From Paracoccus sp. JM45 (GTDB taxonomy: Bacteria; Pseudomonadota; Alphaproteobacteria; Rhodobacterales; Rhodobacteraceae), in contig NZ_QQVY01000011.1 of NCBI RefSeq assembly GCF_003590715.1, forward strand, positions 1-64,000: a DNA stretch of 64,000 bases, written 5' to 3'. Shown one piece after another: positions 42,172-51,678 of the stretch; position 1 is the first letter of the stretch, and each line of letters starts with the position of its first letter. The position numbers and the translations under genes were made by a program. The notes under the pieces are model-generated. The model was not told the origin of the DNA, did not search any database, and saw only the letters and a program-made list of their open reading frames with translations.

Positions 42172-43767
42172 TCACTCGGCCGGGACGGTTACAAGGGCGG
42201 GGCGTGCTTGCGGAGCGCGGATGGTCATCCACATGTTCCAGACCATCACCAGACCGCCCGCCAGATACAGGACGCCACCAAGGCCACGCACGACATACAT
42301 CGGGTATTTGGCCTTTACGGTGTCGGCGAACGAGTTGACCAGAAAGCCGTTGGCATCGACTTCGCGCCACATCAGGCCCTCCATGATGCCGGTGACCCAC
42401 ATGGACGACGCGTAAAGAACGATGCCCAATGTCGCCAACCAGAAGTGCAGGTTGATCGCGGACATCGAATGCATCTGTTTGCGGCCCCACAGGCGTGGCG
42501 TCAAAAAGTACAGGCAGCCAAAGGTGATCATGCCGTTCCAGCCAAGCGCGCCGGAATGGACGTGTCCGATGGTCCAGTCGGTGTAATGGCTGAGGCTGTT
42601 GACCGCGCGGATCGACATCATCGGACCTTCGAATGTGGACATGCCGTAAAACGCAAGGCTGGCCACGAACATGCGGATGATGGGGTCGGTGCGGATCTTG
42701 TCCCATGCGCCTTCCAGCGTCATCAGGCCGTTGATCATGCCACCCCAGCTGGGCATCCACAGGACGATGGAAAACACCATGCCCAAGGTCGCCGCCCAAT
42801 CGGGCAGGGCGGTATAGTGCAGGTGGTGCGGACCGGCCCAGATATACAGAAAGATCAGCGCCCAGAAGTGGATAATCGACAGCTTGTAGCTGTAGACAGG
42901 GCGGCCTGCCTGTTTGGGCACAAAATAATACATCATCCCCAGAAAGCCCGCCGTCAGGAAGAATCCGACTGCGTTATGGCCGTACCACCACTGGGTCATT
43001 GCATCCTGCACGCCCGAAAAGACCTGTACGGATTTGGAGCCAAGGATAGACACGGGGATCGACAGGTTGTTGACCACATGCAGCATGGCAACCGTGACGA
43101 TGAACGCCAGATAGAACCAGTTGGCTACATAGATATGGCGTTCTTTGCGCTTCAAAATCGTGCCCATAAAGACGGCCAGATAGGTCAGCCAGACGATGGT
43201 CAGCCAGATGTCGACATACCATTCAGGCTCGGCATATTCCTTGGACTGGGTGGCCCCTAACAGATATCCGGTCGCGGCCAGCACGATAAACAGCTGGTAT
43301 CCCCAAAAGACGAACCACGCCACATTGCCGCCCCACAACCGCGCCGAGCTGGTACGCTGGACGACATAGAAGGACGTTGCGATCAGGGCGTTGCCGCCAA
43401 AGGCAAAGATCACCGCGCTGGTGTGCAGCGGGCGCAGGCGGCCGAAATTGGCGTATCCTTCGGACCAGTCGAAGTTCAGCGCCGGAAAGGCAAGCTGGAA
43501 GGCGATGAAGGTGCCGACCAGAAAGCCCGCGATGCCCCAGAAGGCGGTGGCAATAACGCCCGCGCGGATGGGGCCGTCCATATAGGCGCCGGTCGGGATC
43601 TGTGCGCGGGGTTCGTCCACGCGGCGCAAATCCCACAGGCATAATCCGCCCGCGACCAGCATGATAATCACAGCGTGCACAGAATACGCCATGTCGCGGC
43701 CCAGATCTGCTGCTATTGCCGCCATCAAGGTAATCAGCGCCAGTATGGCGATCCTTGTAAACTGCAT
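42172..43767 (-). CDS. ccoN: cbb3 cytochrome oxidase catalytic subunit CcoN
   Basis: The start MQFTRIAIL after GAGGACGAC gives 531 residues, the usual CcoN size; an ATG seven codons earlier is less likely. Twelve or so membrane helices are visible. Metal ligands lie in [35 protein letters not shown] and [12 protein letters not shown]. CcoN carries the low-spin haem b and the haem b3-CuB site where oxygen is reduced with very high affinity. It is the first gene of ccoNOQP and has an FNR box 70 bases upstream. Confidence 0.96.
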   Translation of the reverse strand: MQFTRIAILALITLMAAIAADLGRDMAYSVHAVIIMLVAGGLCLWDLRRVDEPRAQIPTGAYMDGPIRAGVIATAFWGIAGFLVGTFIAFQLAFPALNFDWSEGYANFGRLRPLHTSAVIFAFGGNALIATSFYVVQRTSSARLWGGNVAWFVFWGYQLFIVLAATGYLLGATQSKEYAEPEWYVDIWLTIVWLTYLAVFMGTILKRKERHIYVANWFYLAFIVTVAMLHVVNNLSIPVSILGSKSVQVFSGVQDAMTQWWYGHNAVGFFLTAGFLGMMYYFVPKQAGRPVYSYKLSIIHFWALIFLYIWAGPHHLHYTALPDWAATLGMVFSIVLWMPSWGGMINGLMTLEGAWDKIRTDPIIRMFVASLAFYGMSTFEGPMMSIRAVNSLSHYTDWTIGHVHSGALGWNGMITFGCLYFLTPRLWGRKQMHSMSAINLHFWLATLGIVLYASSMWVTGIMEGLMWREVDANGFLVNSFADTVKAKYPMYVVRGLGGVLYLAGGLVMVWNMWMTIRAPQARPALVTVPAE

Positions 43768-43839
43768 GTCGTCCTCGTGTCGTGGCATGCCCCGATGGGG
43801 CTTCGCCTCGGCAGTGGCACGGCAGGCAGGGGCGTTGCA

Positions 43840-43853
43840 TTGACATGGATCAA
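43840..43853. promoter_or_regulatory. FNR box upstream of ccoN
   Basis: TTGAC-ATGG-ATCAA differs from the FNR consensus by one base. It lies 73 bases before the ccoN start, in the gap between fnrL and ccoN, which are both transcribed leftwards. It should couple cbb3 oxidase expression to FnrL. Confidence 0.85.
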
Positions 43854-43906
43854 GTCACGGCGACGTGAGGGGGTAAATCCGGCAATGATGCCGGATTGCC
43901 GCAGGT

Positions 43907-44650
43907 TCAGACGATGGGACCGCCGTCGCCGTCTTCGCCCGCCTCGGCACACAGGGCACCGAAATCGGGGATAAACACCTCGCGCGCTGGGCGCAGGTCG
44001 ATCAACCCGTCCTTGCGAAGGGCGGTCATCTGGCGGCTGGTGGTTTCGATAGTCAAACCCAGATGGTCGGCCAGTTCTTCGCGCGTCAGCGGCAGTTGCA
44101 GCGTCACGCCACCACCACCGGGACGCGGGCCACCCGCGCCTTGGGCAAAGCGGCGCGTCAGGCTGACCAGAAAAGCCGCCAGTTTTTCCCGCGCCGTCAT
44201 CCGGCCCAGAACTACCGCCCAGTCGCGCGCCGCGTCCAGTTCATCCAGCGACATGGTCATCAGCCGTGATGCGATATGTGGGGTTTCCCGCACCAGCCGT
44301 TCAAAGGAATGGCGTTCAAAGCGGCACAGGGTGACGGGTCCAAGCGCCTGCACGTCAAAGGCCGATTGCCCGCGTCCCGGACGACCGATGAAATCCGATG
44401 GCAGCAACAGGCCGACGGTCTGGCGACGCCCGTCCTCCAACGTGCGGGACATGGTCGCACATCCCGTCACGATCGAGGAGAAATGGTCCAGATCCTCGCC
44501 CGCGGCAGCAAGATGCGCGCCTGTCTCGAAGGTCTGATAGGTTTTCATCTGTTCCAGCACGGCCAATTCGTCCGGATCGCATTCCGCACAGACGGCGCGA
44601 TAGCGGATCGGACAATCGTTACAGGCTTTGACGGGGGATAAACGAACCAT
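43907..44650 (-). CDS. fnrL: Oxygen-sensing regulator FnrL (Crp/Fnr family)
   Basis: The start MVRLSPVKAC gives 247 residues; the open frame upstream overlaps hemN and is not used. Cysteines at 10, 13, 21 and 24 and a central one at 109 (TLCRF) supply the oxygen-labile [4Fe-4S] cluster of FNR proteins. The helix-turn-helix LTREELADHLGLTIETTSRQ contains the E-x-x-S-R recognition residues for TTGAT half-sites. FNR boxes occur before ccoN, before ccoG and in its own promoter region shared with hemN. It is the expected regulator of this whole respiratory block. Confidence 0.94.
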   Translation of the reverse strand: MVRLSPVKACNDCPIRYRAVCAECDPDELAVLEQMKTYQTFETGAHLAAAGEDLDHFSSIVTGCATMSRTLEDGRRQTVGLLLPSDFIGRPGRGQSAFDVQALGPVTLCRFERHSFERLVRETPHIASRLMTMSLDELDAARDWAVVLGRMTAREKLAAFLVSLTRRFAQGAGGPRPGGGGVTLQLPLTREELADHLGLTIETTSRQMTALRKDGLIDLRPAREVFIPDFGALCAEAGEDGDGGPIV

Positions 44651-44672
44651 AGGCGGGTTTCTACACAGGAAC

Positions 44673-44686
44673 TTGATCTCGATCAA
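44673..44686. promoter_or_regulatory. FNR box between fnrL and hemN
   Basis: TTGAT-CTCG-ATCAA is a perfect FNR site. It is 23 bases from the fnrL start and 36 bases before the hemN start. In this place it could activate hemN under low oxygen and adjust or repress fnrL itself. Confidence 0.9.
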
Positions 44687-44721
44687 TGCGGGACGACAAA
44701 GTGCAGGACTTAGGTCGGCGC

Positions 44722-46065
44722 ATGACATATGATCCCCTTCAAAATGCGCTGCTGACGGCGCGTGCCCCGCGCTATACCAGCTATCCCACGGCAGACCGGT
44801 TTTCCGATGCGGTCGGGCCGGACCGGCATCTGGACTGGTTGCAACAAATACCCGCAGCCACGGCGCTGTCGCTTTACGTGCATGTGCCCTATTGCAGGCG
44901 GCTGTGCTGGTTTTGCGCCTGCCGGACGCAAGGGGCGCGAAGCGATGCGCCGCTGGACCACTATCTGGATCACCTGCAACAGGAAATTGCCCTGATCCGC
45001 AACGCATTGCCGCGCGATGTGACAATCAATGCGCTGCATCTGGGCGGCGGCACCCCGACGATCCTGTCCGCCGACCGGATGGACCGGCTTGGCACCATGC
45101 TGCGCGATGCGTTTCCCTTGACCGGTGCAACACGCATCTCGGTCGAGATTGACCCCTGCGACTGTGATGATGCGCGGCTGGATGCCTTGGTGCGCTTGGG
45201 GATGAACCGTGCCTCGATCGGGGTGCAGGATTTTGATCCTTCGGTGCAGGCGGCCATCGGGCGTAAGCAGCCCGAGGAACTGACGGCGCGGATGGTGGCG
45301 GGGCTGCGCGAACGCGGTGTCGACAGCATCAATATGGACCTGCTTTACGGTCTGCCGCATCAGACGGGACAGCGGCTGGCGCGGACCCTGCGAAGCGTTC
45401 TGGCGATGGACCCTGACCGCATCGCCCTGTTCGGTTACGCCCATGTGCCGTGGATGGCCCGCAGGCAAGCGCTGATCCCCGAAGATGCGCTGCCTTCGGC
45501 GCAGGAACGGCTGGATCTGTCCGATCTGGCGCGCGATATCCTGCTGGCCTGTGATTATCTGCCCGTCGGCATCGACCATTTCGCGAAAGAGGGCGACAGC
45601 CTTGCCCAAGCCAGCCTGAACGGCACCCTGCGGCGCAATTTCCAAGGCTATACCACCGACTGCAATCCGGTGCTGGTGGGCATCGGGCCATCGGCCATTT
45701 CGCGTATGCCGCAGGGGTATGTGCAGAATATCACAGCGACGGCCCCTTGGCAGGGGGCAGTGGCTTCGGGGCGGCTGCCTGTGGCGCGGGGGGTGGCCAT
45801 GACGCCGCTAGACCATCTGGTTGCCGCCATAATCGAGGCTTTGATGTGCTATGGCCGTGTCGATCTGCCCGCATTGGCCAAGGATGCCGATCTGGCGGCT
45901 CTTTGTATCAACCGCGCGGGTCTGGCCTTACAGCGATATCCCGGGGCAGGGAGATTGCAGGACGGGGTTCTGACGCTGCACGATTTGCGCTTTGCCCGCC
46001 TTGTCGCGCAGGTTTTCGATACGGGTGCGACGGTCGAACAGCGCCGTTACAGTCAGGCCAGCTGA
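44722..46065 (+). CDS. hemN: Oxygen-independent coproporphyrinogen III dehydrogenase HemN
   Basis: The ATG at 44722 gives 447 residues; the earlier in-frame ATG at 44686 lies within the FNR box. The radical-SAM cluster motif is CRRLCWFC (C-x3-C-x2-C). HLGGGTPTIL binds SAM, and APRYTSYPTADRF is the known HemN N-terminus. It decarboxylates coproporphyrinogen III to protoporphyrinogen IX without oxygen, which supplies haem for cbb3 oxidase at low oxygen. The C-terminal HemN domain (YCRV region) is present. Confidence 0.94.
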   Translation: MTYDPLQNALLTARAPRYTSYPTADRFSDAVGPDRHLDWLQQIPAATALSLYVHVPYCRRLCWFCACRTQGARSDAPLDHYLDHLQQEIALIRNALPRDVTINALHLGGGTPTILSADRMDRLGTMLRDAFPLTGATRISVEIDPCDCDDARLDALVRLGMNRASIGVQDFDPSVQAAIGRKQPEELTARMVAGLRERGVDSINMDLLYGLPHQTGQRLARTLRSVLAMDPDRIALFGYAHVPWMARRQALIPEDALPSAQERLDLSDLARDILLACDYLPVGIDHFAKEGDSLAQASLNGTLRRNFQGYTTDCNPVLVGIGPSAISRMPQGYVQNITATAPWQGAVASGRLPVARGVAMTPLDHLVAAIIEALMCYGRVDLPALAKDADLAALCINRAGLALQRYPGAGRLQDGVLTLHDLRFARLVAQVFDTGATVEQRRYSQAS

Positions 46066-46179
46066 TCGGGCCAAACTGATCGGGCGGGGCATCCGGAACA
46101 TCAAGCATTCTAGGCATCTTCCCCTTGCAAAGAGGTTGCCATCACGCAATCCATGGGCGTCGCGCAGAAGGATGCCTTG

Positions 46180-47289
46180 ATGTTCCGTTTCCTCCACTCC
46201 TCCGACCTGCATCTGGGTAAGTCCTTTGGCGGCTATCCCGAGGCGATCCGCAACCGCCTGCGCGAGGCGCGCCACGGGGCCATCGCCAGATTGGCGCAGG
46301 CTGCCCGTGATGGCGGAGCGGGTGTCGTGTTGCTGGCGGGTGACAGTTTCGATGCGGAAACCCCTGCACCGGACACATTGCGCCACGCGCTGCGGGCCAT
46401 GTCGGCGGAAAGCGATCTGACGTGGATCATGCTGCCGGGAAATCACGACAGTCTTGCCGCCACCGAATTATGGCGCCAGATCGCAGCCGAGGATCTGGGC
46501 AACCTTCGGGCCGTGACCTCCACCGAACCTTTTGAACTGGCCGACGGGGTGATGCTGTTGCCCGCGCCCTGCACGCAACGCCGACCGGGCCGCGACCTGA
46601 CCGAGGCGATGTCTATGCCAACACCGGACGGCCATTTGCGTATCGGTCTGGGCCATGGCGCTGTCACCGATTTTTCCGAAGATTGCGGGGCCGGGATCAT
46701 TCCGCCGAACCGCGCGCAGCTGTCGGGTCTGGATTATCTGGCCTTGGGTGATTGGCATGGTCGTGTGCAGGTCACCCCCGAAACATGGTATTCCGGCACG
46801 CCCGAGGCTGATGGGTTCAAACATGATATGGCCAATGGGGCGCTATTGGTGACGTTGAACGGTCCGGCCAAGGTCGATGTGGTCGAAACAGGTGCTTTGG
46901 CATGGCAGACATTGGCGCTGGATCTGCTGCCGGGCGAAGATCCGGTGGCGCGGCTGACGGATGAATTGCCGTCCCCCACCATGCGCCGCAATCTGCTGTT
47001 GCGTTTGCAGGCCACGGGCCGCTTGCCCTTGGCCGATCGCACCGCACTGGAGGCCGAGGCTGAGGCGATTGCCCCTGATTTCGGCTGGTTCGATCAGGAC
47101 CTGTCGGGCCTTGCCACGGAAACCCGCCCCGATGATCTGGACCAGATCGACCATGCGGGGGCTTTGCGACATGCGGCAGAAACCCTGTTGGCCGAAGCCC
47201 GCGATCCGGACCGCGCCCTTGCCGACCGAGAGGTTTCGGCCAGCGCCTTGTCACGCCTTTACGCCCTTGCCCTGAAGGTGCAGTCATGA
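46180..47289 (+). CDS. DNA-repair type metallophosphoesterase (YhaO/SbcD-like)
   Basis: The start MFRFLHSSDLHLG follows AGAAGGA and gives 369 residues. Mre11/SbcD-type metal motifs are SSDLHLG, LLAGDSFD, LPGNHDS, GLGHGAV and LGDWHGR. Such proteins cut DNA ends together with an SMC-like ATPase. The ATPase gene overlaps its stop codon as ATGA. The pair resembles YhaO/YhaN of Bacillus more than SbcD/SbcC, because the ATPase lacks a zinc hook. It should act in processing of broken DNA; direct evidence of substrate is lacking. Confidence 0.88.
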   Translation: MFRFLHSSDLHLGKSFGGYPEAIRNRLREARHGAIARLAQAARDGGAGVVLLAGDSFDAETPAPDTLRHALRAMSAESDLTWIMLPGNHDSLAATELWRQIAAEDLGNLRAVTSTEPFELADGVMLLPAPCTQRRPGRDLTEAMSMPTPDGHLRIGLGHGAVTDFSEDCGAGIIPPNRAQLSGLDYLALGDWHGRVQVTPETWYSGTPEADGFKHDMANGALLVTLNGPAKVDVVETGALAWQTLALDLLPGEDPVARLTDELPSPTMRRNLLLRLQATGRLPLADRTALEAEAEAIAPDFGWFDQDLSGLATETRPDDLDQIDHAGALRHAAETLLAEARDPDRALADREVSASALSRLYALALKVQS

Positions 47290-49913
47290 AAATTCGCGCC
47301 ATAGAACTGACCAATATCCGCCGTTTCGCGGGCCAGACCGCACGGATCGACGGCATCGTTGACGGTATCACCGTGCTGTCAGAGCCTAATGAATTCGGCA
47401 AATCCACCTTTTTCGACGCCATGCATGCGCTGTTTTTCGAACGCCATCGCGGGACGAAATCTGCTGTCAAAGCCTTGCAGCCCCATTCCGGCGGCGCCCC
47501 CGAGGTTGCGATGGAAATCGACTTGCCTCAGGGGCGCTTCCGGATCGAAAAGCGCTGGCTGTCACGCGCTACGGCGCGTATTTTGCAAAATGGCCGCCTT
47601 GTGGCGCAGGATGATGAAGCCGAAGCATGGATCGATAATATTATCGGCAATGGGCTGGCCGGACCTTCGGGGTTGTTATGGGTGCGTCAGGGGCTTTTGG
47701 GCATGGAACCCGAAGGCAGCGCGGCCAGTGATAAAAACGAACGCGAACGGACGCTGAATGCGCGGCGCGATCTGCTGTCCTCGGTTGCGGGGGAAATTGA
47801 TATGATGACGGGGGGGCGGCGACTGGACGCCGTCGCCGCGCAGGTGGGCGATGCCTTGACCAAACTGGCAACCGCGACCGGTCGTCCCAAAGCGGGGGGC
47901 GAATGGGGCCGTGCCGAGGCTGAGGCTGATGCTTTGCGCGCGCAGGAAACCGATCTGGCCACCAAAGCCGCTCGCCTGTCCGGTGATCTGGCCCGCCGTG
48001 CCGAAGTCCAGCGCGAATTGCGCGATCTGGAAAACCCCGATGCCGACCGCCAGCGCAATGACGCCCTGACCCAGGCGCAGGCCGCACAAGCACAAGCTGC
48101 CGCCCATGCCGAAAAGCTGGCCGATGCACAGCGAACCCTGAAACTGGCCGCCATGACCGAGGAAAACACCCGCGCCAGCATCGACCGCCTGCAGAACCTG
48201 TCCGAACGTGTTGCCCGCGCGGAAACAGAACTGGCCGCTGCCCGCGAAACCGCCATGCGCCATGACGCCCGTGCGCAGGAACTGACTGCGGCGGACACCG
48301 CTGCGGGGGCCGCCCTGACACAGGCGCAGGACCGGACCCGCGACGCCCGCGACCGTCTGGCAGCAGCGCAACGTGCACAGATGGCGCAGGCCGCGCGTGG
48401 TCGCGCCGACCAACTGGCAGGCAGTCTGGCGCGTGCTGAAACCCTGCGCACCACATTAGAGGCCAATCGCGCCCAACGCGGCCTGTTGGTGGTGACGCCC
48501 AAAACGCTGGCGGCTGCCGAACAGGCACGTGACACGCATGACCAGTTGGCGGCGCAACTGGCGGCAGCCTCGGTCAGTGTCAGCTTTCGTTATGACGGGG
48601 CACTTCGGGTGCAGGATGGCGGCGCTGATCTGCCCGAAGGCCCGCACCGGCTGACCGCCGCGCGTAATTTCGACCTGCCGGGCATCGGGACGATGCGTGT
48701 CGATCCCGGGGCAGTCACCAACGGGGATGAGGGCGGTCTGGCACAAGCCGCCACCGCGCTGGCCGCAAAACTTGCCGCATGCGGGGCCGACACCTTGCCC
48801 GAGGCGCGCCAGAAGCTGACAGAAGCGCAGCGGCTGGATGAAGTTATTTGCAGCGCCGATGACCTGCTGGCCGAAATTGCGCCTGACGGATTGGACGCAT
48901 TGCGCCACGCCCATGCAAAGGCTGTCGATGCCGCAGGGACAGATAACACTGCCCCCGAAGATGCCACCACGTTGGAAACTGAACTGACCTCTGCCACGCA
49001 GGCCGAAGACCTCTGCCGTGATGCGGCCACCCAAGCCCATGCTGCTTTCCTTTCGGCAGCCGAGGCGCGGGCAGGGGCGCGATCGACCCTTGTTTCGGCG
49101 GAACGCACTGCCGAAGCCGCACGGGCCGAGGCGGGTGATCTGGCCGCGCTGGAACGCCGGATACAGTCCTTGCGCGATGACAGGATGGGCCAACAGGATC
49201 TGCGGGCCAAAGCACAGGCCGATTATCAGCGCCTGCAGGATGCTGCCCCCGATCTGGACATGGCGGCGGCACATCTGGCCCGTATGCAATCTGTTGTCGC
49301 GCAGGCACAGACATCACGCGCTGCATTGCGTGAGGAACTGGCAACGCTGAACGGGTCCATCGGCACCATGGCCGAACAGGGCATCGAGGAACAGCTGGAC
49401 GATGTGCGCGGGCGGCTTGCCACCTCCGAGGCGCGCGCCGCCCGCTATGCCTCCGAGGTGCAGTCTCTAACCCGTTTGCGCGGCGCATTGGAAGACGCCC
49501 GCCGCGACGCCCGCGAGGCTTATTTCGACCCCGTAATGCGAGAGCTTGAGCCGCTGATTTCCGTCCTGCACCCCGGCGCGGCTTTGCAGATCGACGATCA
49601 AAGCCTGCTGCCAGTCGCCCTGACCCGTAACGGACAGGCCGAACCGCTTGAGATTCTGTCAGGTGGCACGCGCGAACAGGTTGCGGTGCTGACACGTCTG
49701 GCATTCGCGCGGCTGTTCGCACGGACGGGTACCGCCGTGCCCGTTATTCTGGATGATGCACTGGTCCACAGCGATGACGACCGGATCGAAGCCATGTTTA
49801 CCGCCCTTCACCGCGTCGCTGCCGACCAGCAAATTCTGGTTCTGACCTGCCGTCAAAGGGCCTTTGCGACATTGGGCGGGTATAAGGCTAGGGTGATGAT
49901 CGAGGCTTGCTAG
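47286..49913 (+). CDS. SMC/YhaN-like ATPase, partner of the nuclease
   Basis: The 875-residue protein has Walker A PNEFGKST near the N-terminus and a C-terminal ABC signature LSGGTREQV, with Walker B VILDDALVHSD. Between them are long coiled coils rich in Ala, Arg, Gln and Glu. A beta-rich insert near 410-480 (SVSFRYDGALRVQDGG) interrupts the coils. I found no CxxC zinc hook, so it is YhaN-like and not SbcC/Rad50-like. It should drive the metallophosphoesterase encoded upstream. Confidence 0.87.
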   Translation: MKIRAIELTNIRRFAGQTARIDGIVDGITVLSEPNEFGKSTFFDAMHALFFERHRGTKSAVKALQPHSGGAPEVAMEIDLPQGRFRIEKRWLSRATARILQNGRLVAQDDEAEAWIDNIIGNGLAGPSGLLWVRQGLLGMEPEGSAASDKNERERTLNARRDLLSSVAGEIDMMTGGRRLDAVAAQVGDALTKLATATGRPKAGGEWGRAEAEADALRAQETDLATKAARLSGDLARRAEVQRELRDLENPDADRQRNDALTQAQAAQAQAAAHAEKLADAQRTLKLAAMTEENTRASIDRLQNLSERVARAETELAAARETAMRHDARAQELTAADTAAGAALTQAQDRTRDARDRLAAAQRAQMAQAARGRADQLAGSLARAETLRTTLEANRAQRGLLVVTPKTLAAAEQARDTHDQLAAQLAAASVSVSFRYDGALRVQDGGADLPEGPHRLTAARNFDLPGIGTMRVDPGAVTNGDEGGLAQAATALAAKLAACGADTLPEARQKLTEAQRLDEVICSADDLLAEIAPDGLDALRHAHAKAVDAAGTDNTAPEDATTLETELTSATQAEDLCRDAATQAHAAFLSAAEARAGARSTLVSAERTAEAARAEAGDLAALERRIQSLRDDRMGQQDLRAKAQADYQRLQDAAPDLDMAAAHLARMQSVVAQAQTSRAALREELATLNGSIGTMAEQGIEEQLDDVRGRLATSEARAARYASEVQSLTRLRGALEDARRDAREAYFDPVMRELEPLISVLHPGAALQIDDQSLLPVALTRNGQAEPLEILSGGTREQVAVLTRLAFARLFARTGTAVPVILDDALVHSDDDRIEAMFTALHRVAADQQILVLTCRQRAFATLGGYKARVMIEAC

Positions 49914-49987
49914 GGTCACAGGGCGGTCAGGTTGCCCTCGTGATCAGGTGCAAGGCATCAGGCATCGCCCGCGAACGTCGGTGACGC

Positions 49988-50683
49988 CTATAAATCGATA
50001 CCGGCGCATATGGCCGTATTGCGGATATGGGCACGCATGGCCTGTTCAGCGGCAGGGCCATCGGCTTTTTGCAGGGCCGTCAGGATGGCATGATGTTCCG
50101 CAATGGATTGCGCCATGCGTTCGCCCGCCGTATTCGGAATGGGCTGCCTTTGCGTTTCGGTCAGCAACTGCTGGACGGTCTGGTAAAGGCTGGCCAGCAT
50201 CCTGTTCGGACAGGCCGCAGCAATGCCGCGATGGAAATCCAGATCAGCCTCGACATGGGCGACCAGATCACCGGCTTTCCATGAATCTTCAAACGAGGCG
50301 CAGGCCGTTTCCAGCTGGACCATTGCCTGCGGGGTGATGACAGGGGCCGCAAGACGGCACAGTTCGCCTTCGATCAACAGGCGTGACTGGAACGTATCAT
50401 GCAGATCATAGGCATCATCATATCGCCACGTCGTTGCAGGGGGTTGCGTGTTGGCAGGGTCCATCACGAAGGTGCCCCGCGCGGGCAGCGTCTGGACCAG
50501 ACCCAGCGTTTCTAGCGTCAGCAACGCCTCGCGCAGGGTGGGGCGCGACACCGACATCCGTTCTGACAGGACCCGCTGCGAGGGCAGCTTTTGCCCTGCC
50601 GCCAGTTCACCCGATCTGATCATTTCCTGTAAACGACGTGCAATCGTCTGGGTTACCGGCGCTTTGTCCCACATCACTGTCAT
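49988..50683 (-). CDS. GntR-family regulator, FadR (FCD) subgroup
   Basis: The start MTVMWDKAPVT after AAGGAGAAAGG gives 231 residues; the ATG 12 codons upstream is less likely. The winged helix has LPSQRVLSERMSVSRPTLRE and LVQTLPARGTFV. The FCD effector part includes EADLDFHRGIAA. It is divergent from the binding-protein gene of the aminotransferase/hydantoinase operon, so it probably regulates that operon and senses its substrate or an intermediate. Confidence 0.9.
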   Translation of the reverse strand: MTVMWDKAPVTQTIARRLQEMIRSGELAAGQKLPSQRVLSERMSVSRPTLREALLTLETLGLVQTLPARGTFVMDPANTQPPATTWRYDDAYDLHDTFQSRLLIEGELCRLAAPVITPQAMVQLETACASFEDSWKAGDLVAHVEADLDFHRGIAAACPNRMLASLYQTVQQLLTETQRQPIPNTAGERMAQSIAEHHAILTALQKADGPAAEQAMRAHIRNTAICAGIDL

Positions 50684-50823
50684 ATTGCCTTTCTCCTTGG
50701 CACATCCGCCGCCGTTCATCTGCGCATGTCGTCACAAGCATTGCAAATTACTTAGCCCCGTGGCTTCATACTGGTCAGACCGGTTTGTCCGGTCAATCCA
50801 AAATAAAACAATAGGGAAGTATC

Positions 50824-51618
50824 ATGCGCGGAAAAACGATGCAGACGACGGCTCTTGCCTTGGGTCTTCTGGCCGGATCGGCTTACGGGGCAATGGCACA
50901 GGATAAACTGACCGTGGGTGCCAATATCGGTAACGTCCCATGGGAATTTCAGGATGAATCCGGCGAATTTATCGGGTTCGAGATTGATCTGGTTGCTGCG
51001 GTCGCCGAACGGCTGGGGGCCGAGGTTGAAACCGTAAATATCCCCTTCAACGGGTTGTTTTCCGCGGTGCAATCGGGCCGGATCGATATTGCGACGTCAT
51101 CGATTACCATTACCGACGAACGTCTGGAATCGGTCAGCTTTGCCCAGCCCTATTACGATAGCGACCAATCGCTGACGGTGCTGACAGACGGTCCCGCCAC
51201 GTTAGAGGAGATGGCCGGTAAGGTCGTCGGCGTCGATACCGGATCAACGGGCGATATGTGGGCAAGCGCGCAAAGCGACACCTATGGTTTTGGTGATATC
51301 CGCCGCTATGAAGGTTTGGCCCCTGCGATGCTGGATCTGACGGCGGGGCGGATCGACGGCTATATCTCGGATATTCCGGCGATGCTGTATTACGCCAAGG
51401 ACAAGCCGAACCTGACGGTCGTCGCCCGCATCGAAACGGGCGAAAAATATTCCATGATGTTCGCCAAGGACGCGCCGCTGGCCGCACAGGTGAACGCCAT
51501 TTTGGACGATCTGAAAACCGAAGGCGTCACCGCAGAGCTGCACGAAAAATGGTTCGGGGCGGCCCCCGATGAAGGCACCTCGACCGTGACTGTCCTTCCG
51601 ATGCCGTCACTGGACTGA
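50824..51618 (+). CDS. Amino-acid-type ABC importer binding protein
   Basis: The 264-residue product has a signal peptide ending at AMAQ and the SBP_bac_3 fold: IGNVPWEFQDESGEFIGFEI (core PWEF), then GLFSAVQSGRIDIATSSITI. It should bind a small amino acid-like compound. Translation starts after AGGGAAG. The permease and ATPase genes follow, then a class V aminotransferase and a hydantoinase, so the ligand may be an amino acid derivative, hydantoin or ureido compound. Confidence 0.9.
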   Translation: MRGKTMQTTALALGLLAGSAYGAMAQDKLTVGANIGNVPWEFQDESGEFIGFEIDLVAAVAERLGAEVETVNIPFNGLFSAVQSGRIDIATSSITITDERLESVSFAQPYYDSDQSLTVLTDGPATLEEMAGKVVGVDTGSTGDMWASAQSDTYGFGDIRRYEGLAPAMLDLTAGRIDGYISDIPAMLYYAKDKPNLTVVARIETGEKYSMMFAKDAPLAAQVNAILDDLKTEGVTAELHEKWFGAAPDEGTSTVTVLPMPSLD

Positions 51619-51630
51619 TCTGCAAAGCAC

Positions 51631-51653
51631 GGGTTCGGCCATGCGCCGGACCC
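51631..51653 (+). terminator. Intercistronic hairpin after the binding-protein gene
   Basis: GGGTTCGG and CCGGACCC pair at seven of eight positions with a 7-base loop, 12 bases after the stop codon. The following TGTCTAC is not a clear U-tract. Similar hairpins follow the binding-protein genes at 8973 and 16094. Confidence 0.45.
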
Positions 51654-51678
51654 TGTCTACGACCGGCTAAGGGCACCC

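Noticed and set aside
47286..49913. Assignment of the SMC-like ATPase as SbcC
   Set aside because: No CxxC zinc hook is found in the coiled coil, and the length and inserted domain fit YhaN-like proteins better.
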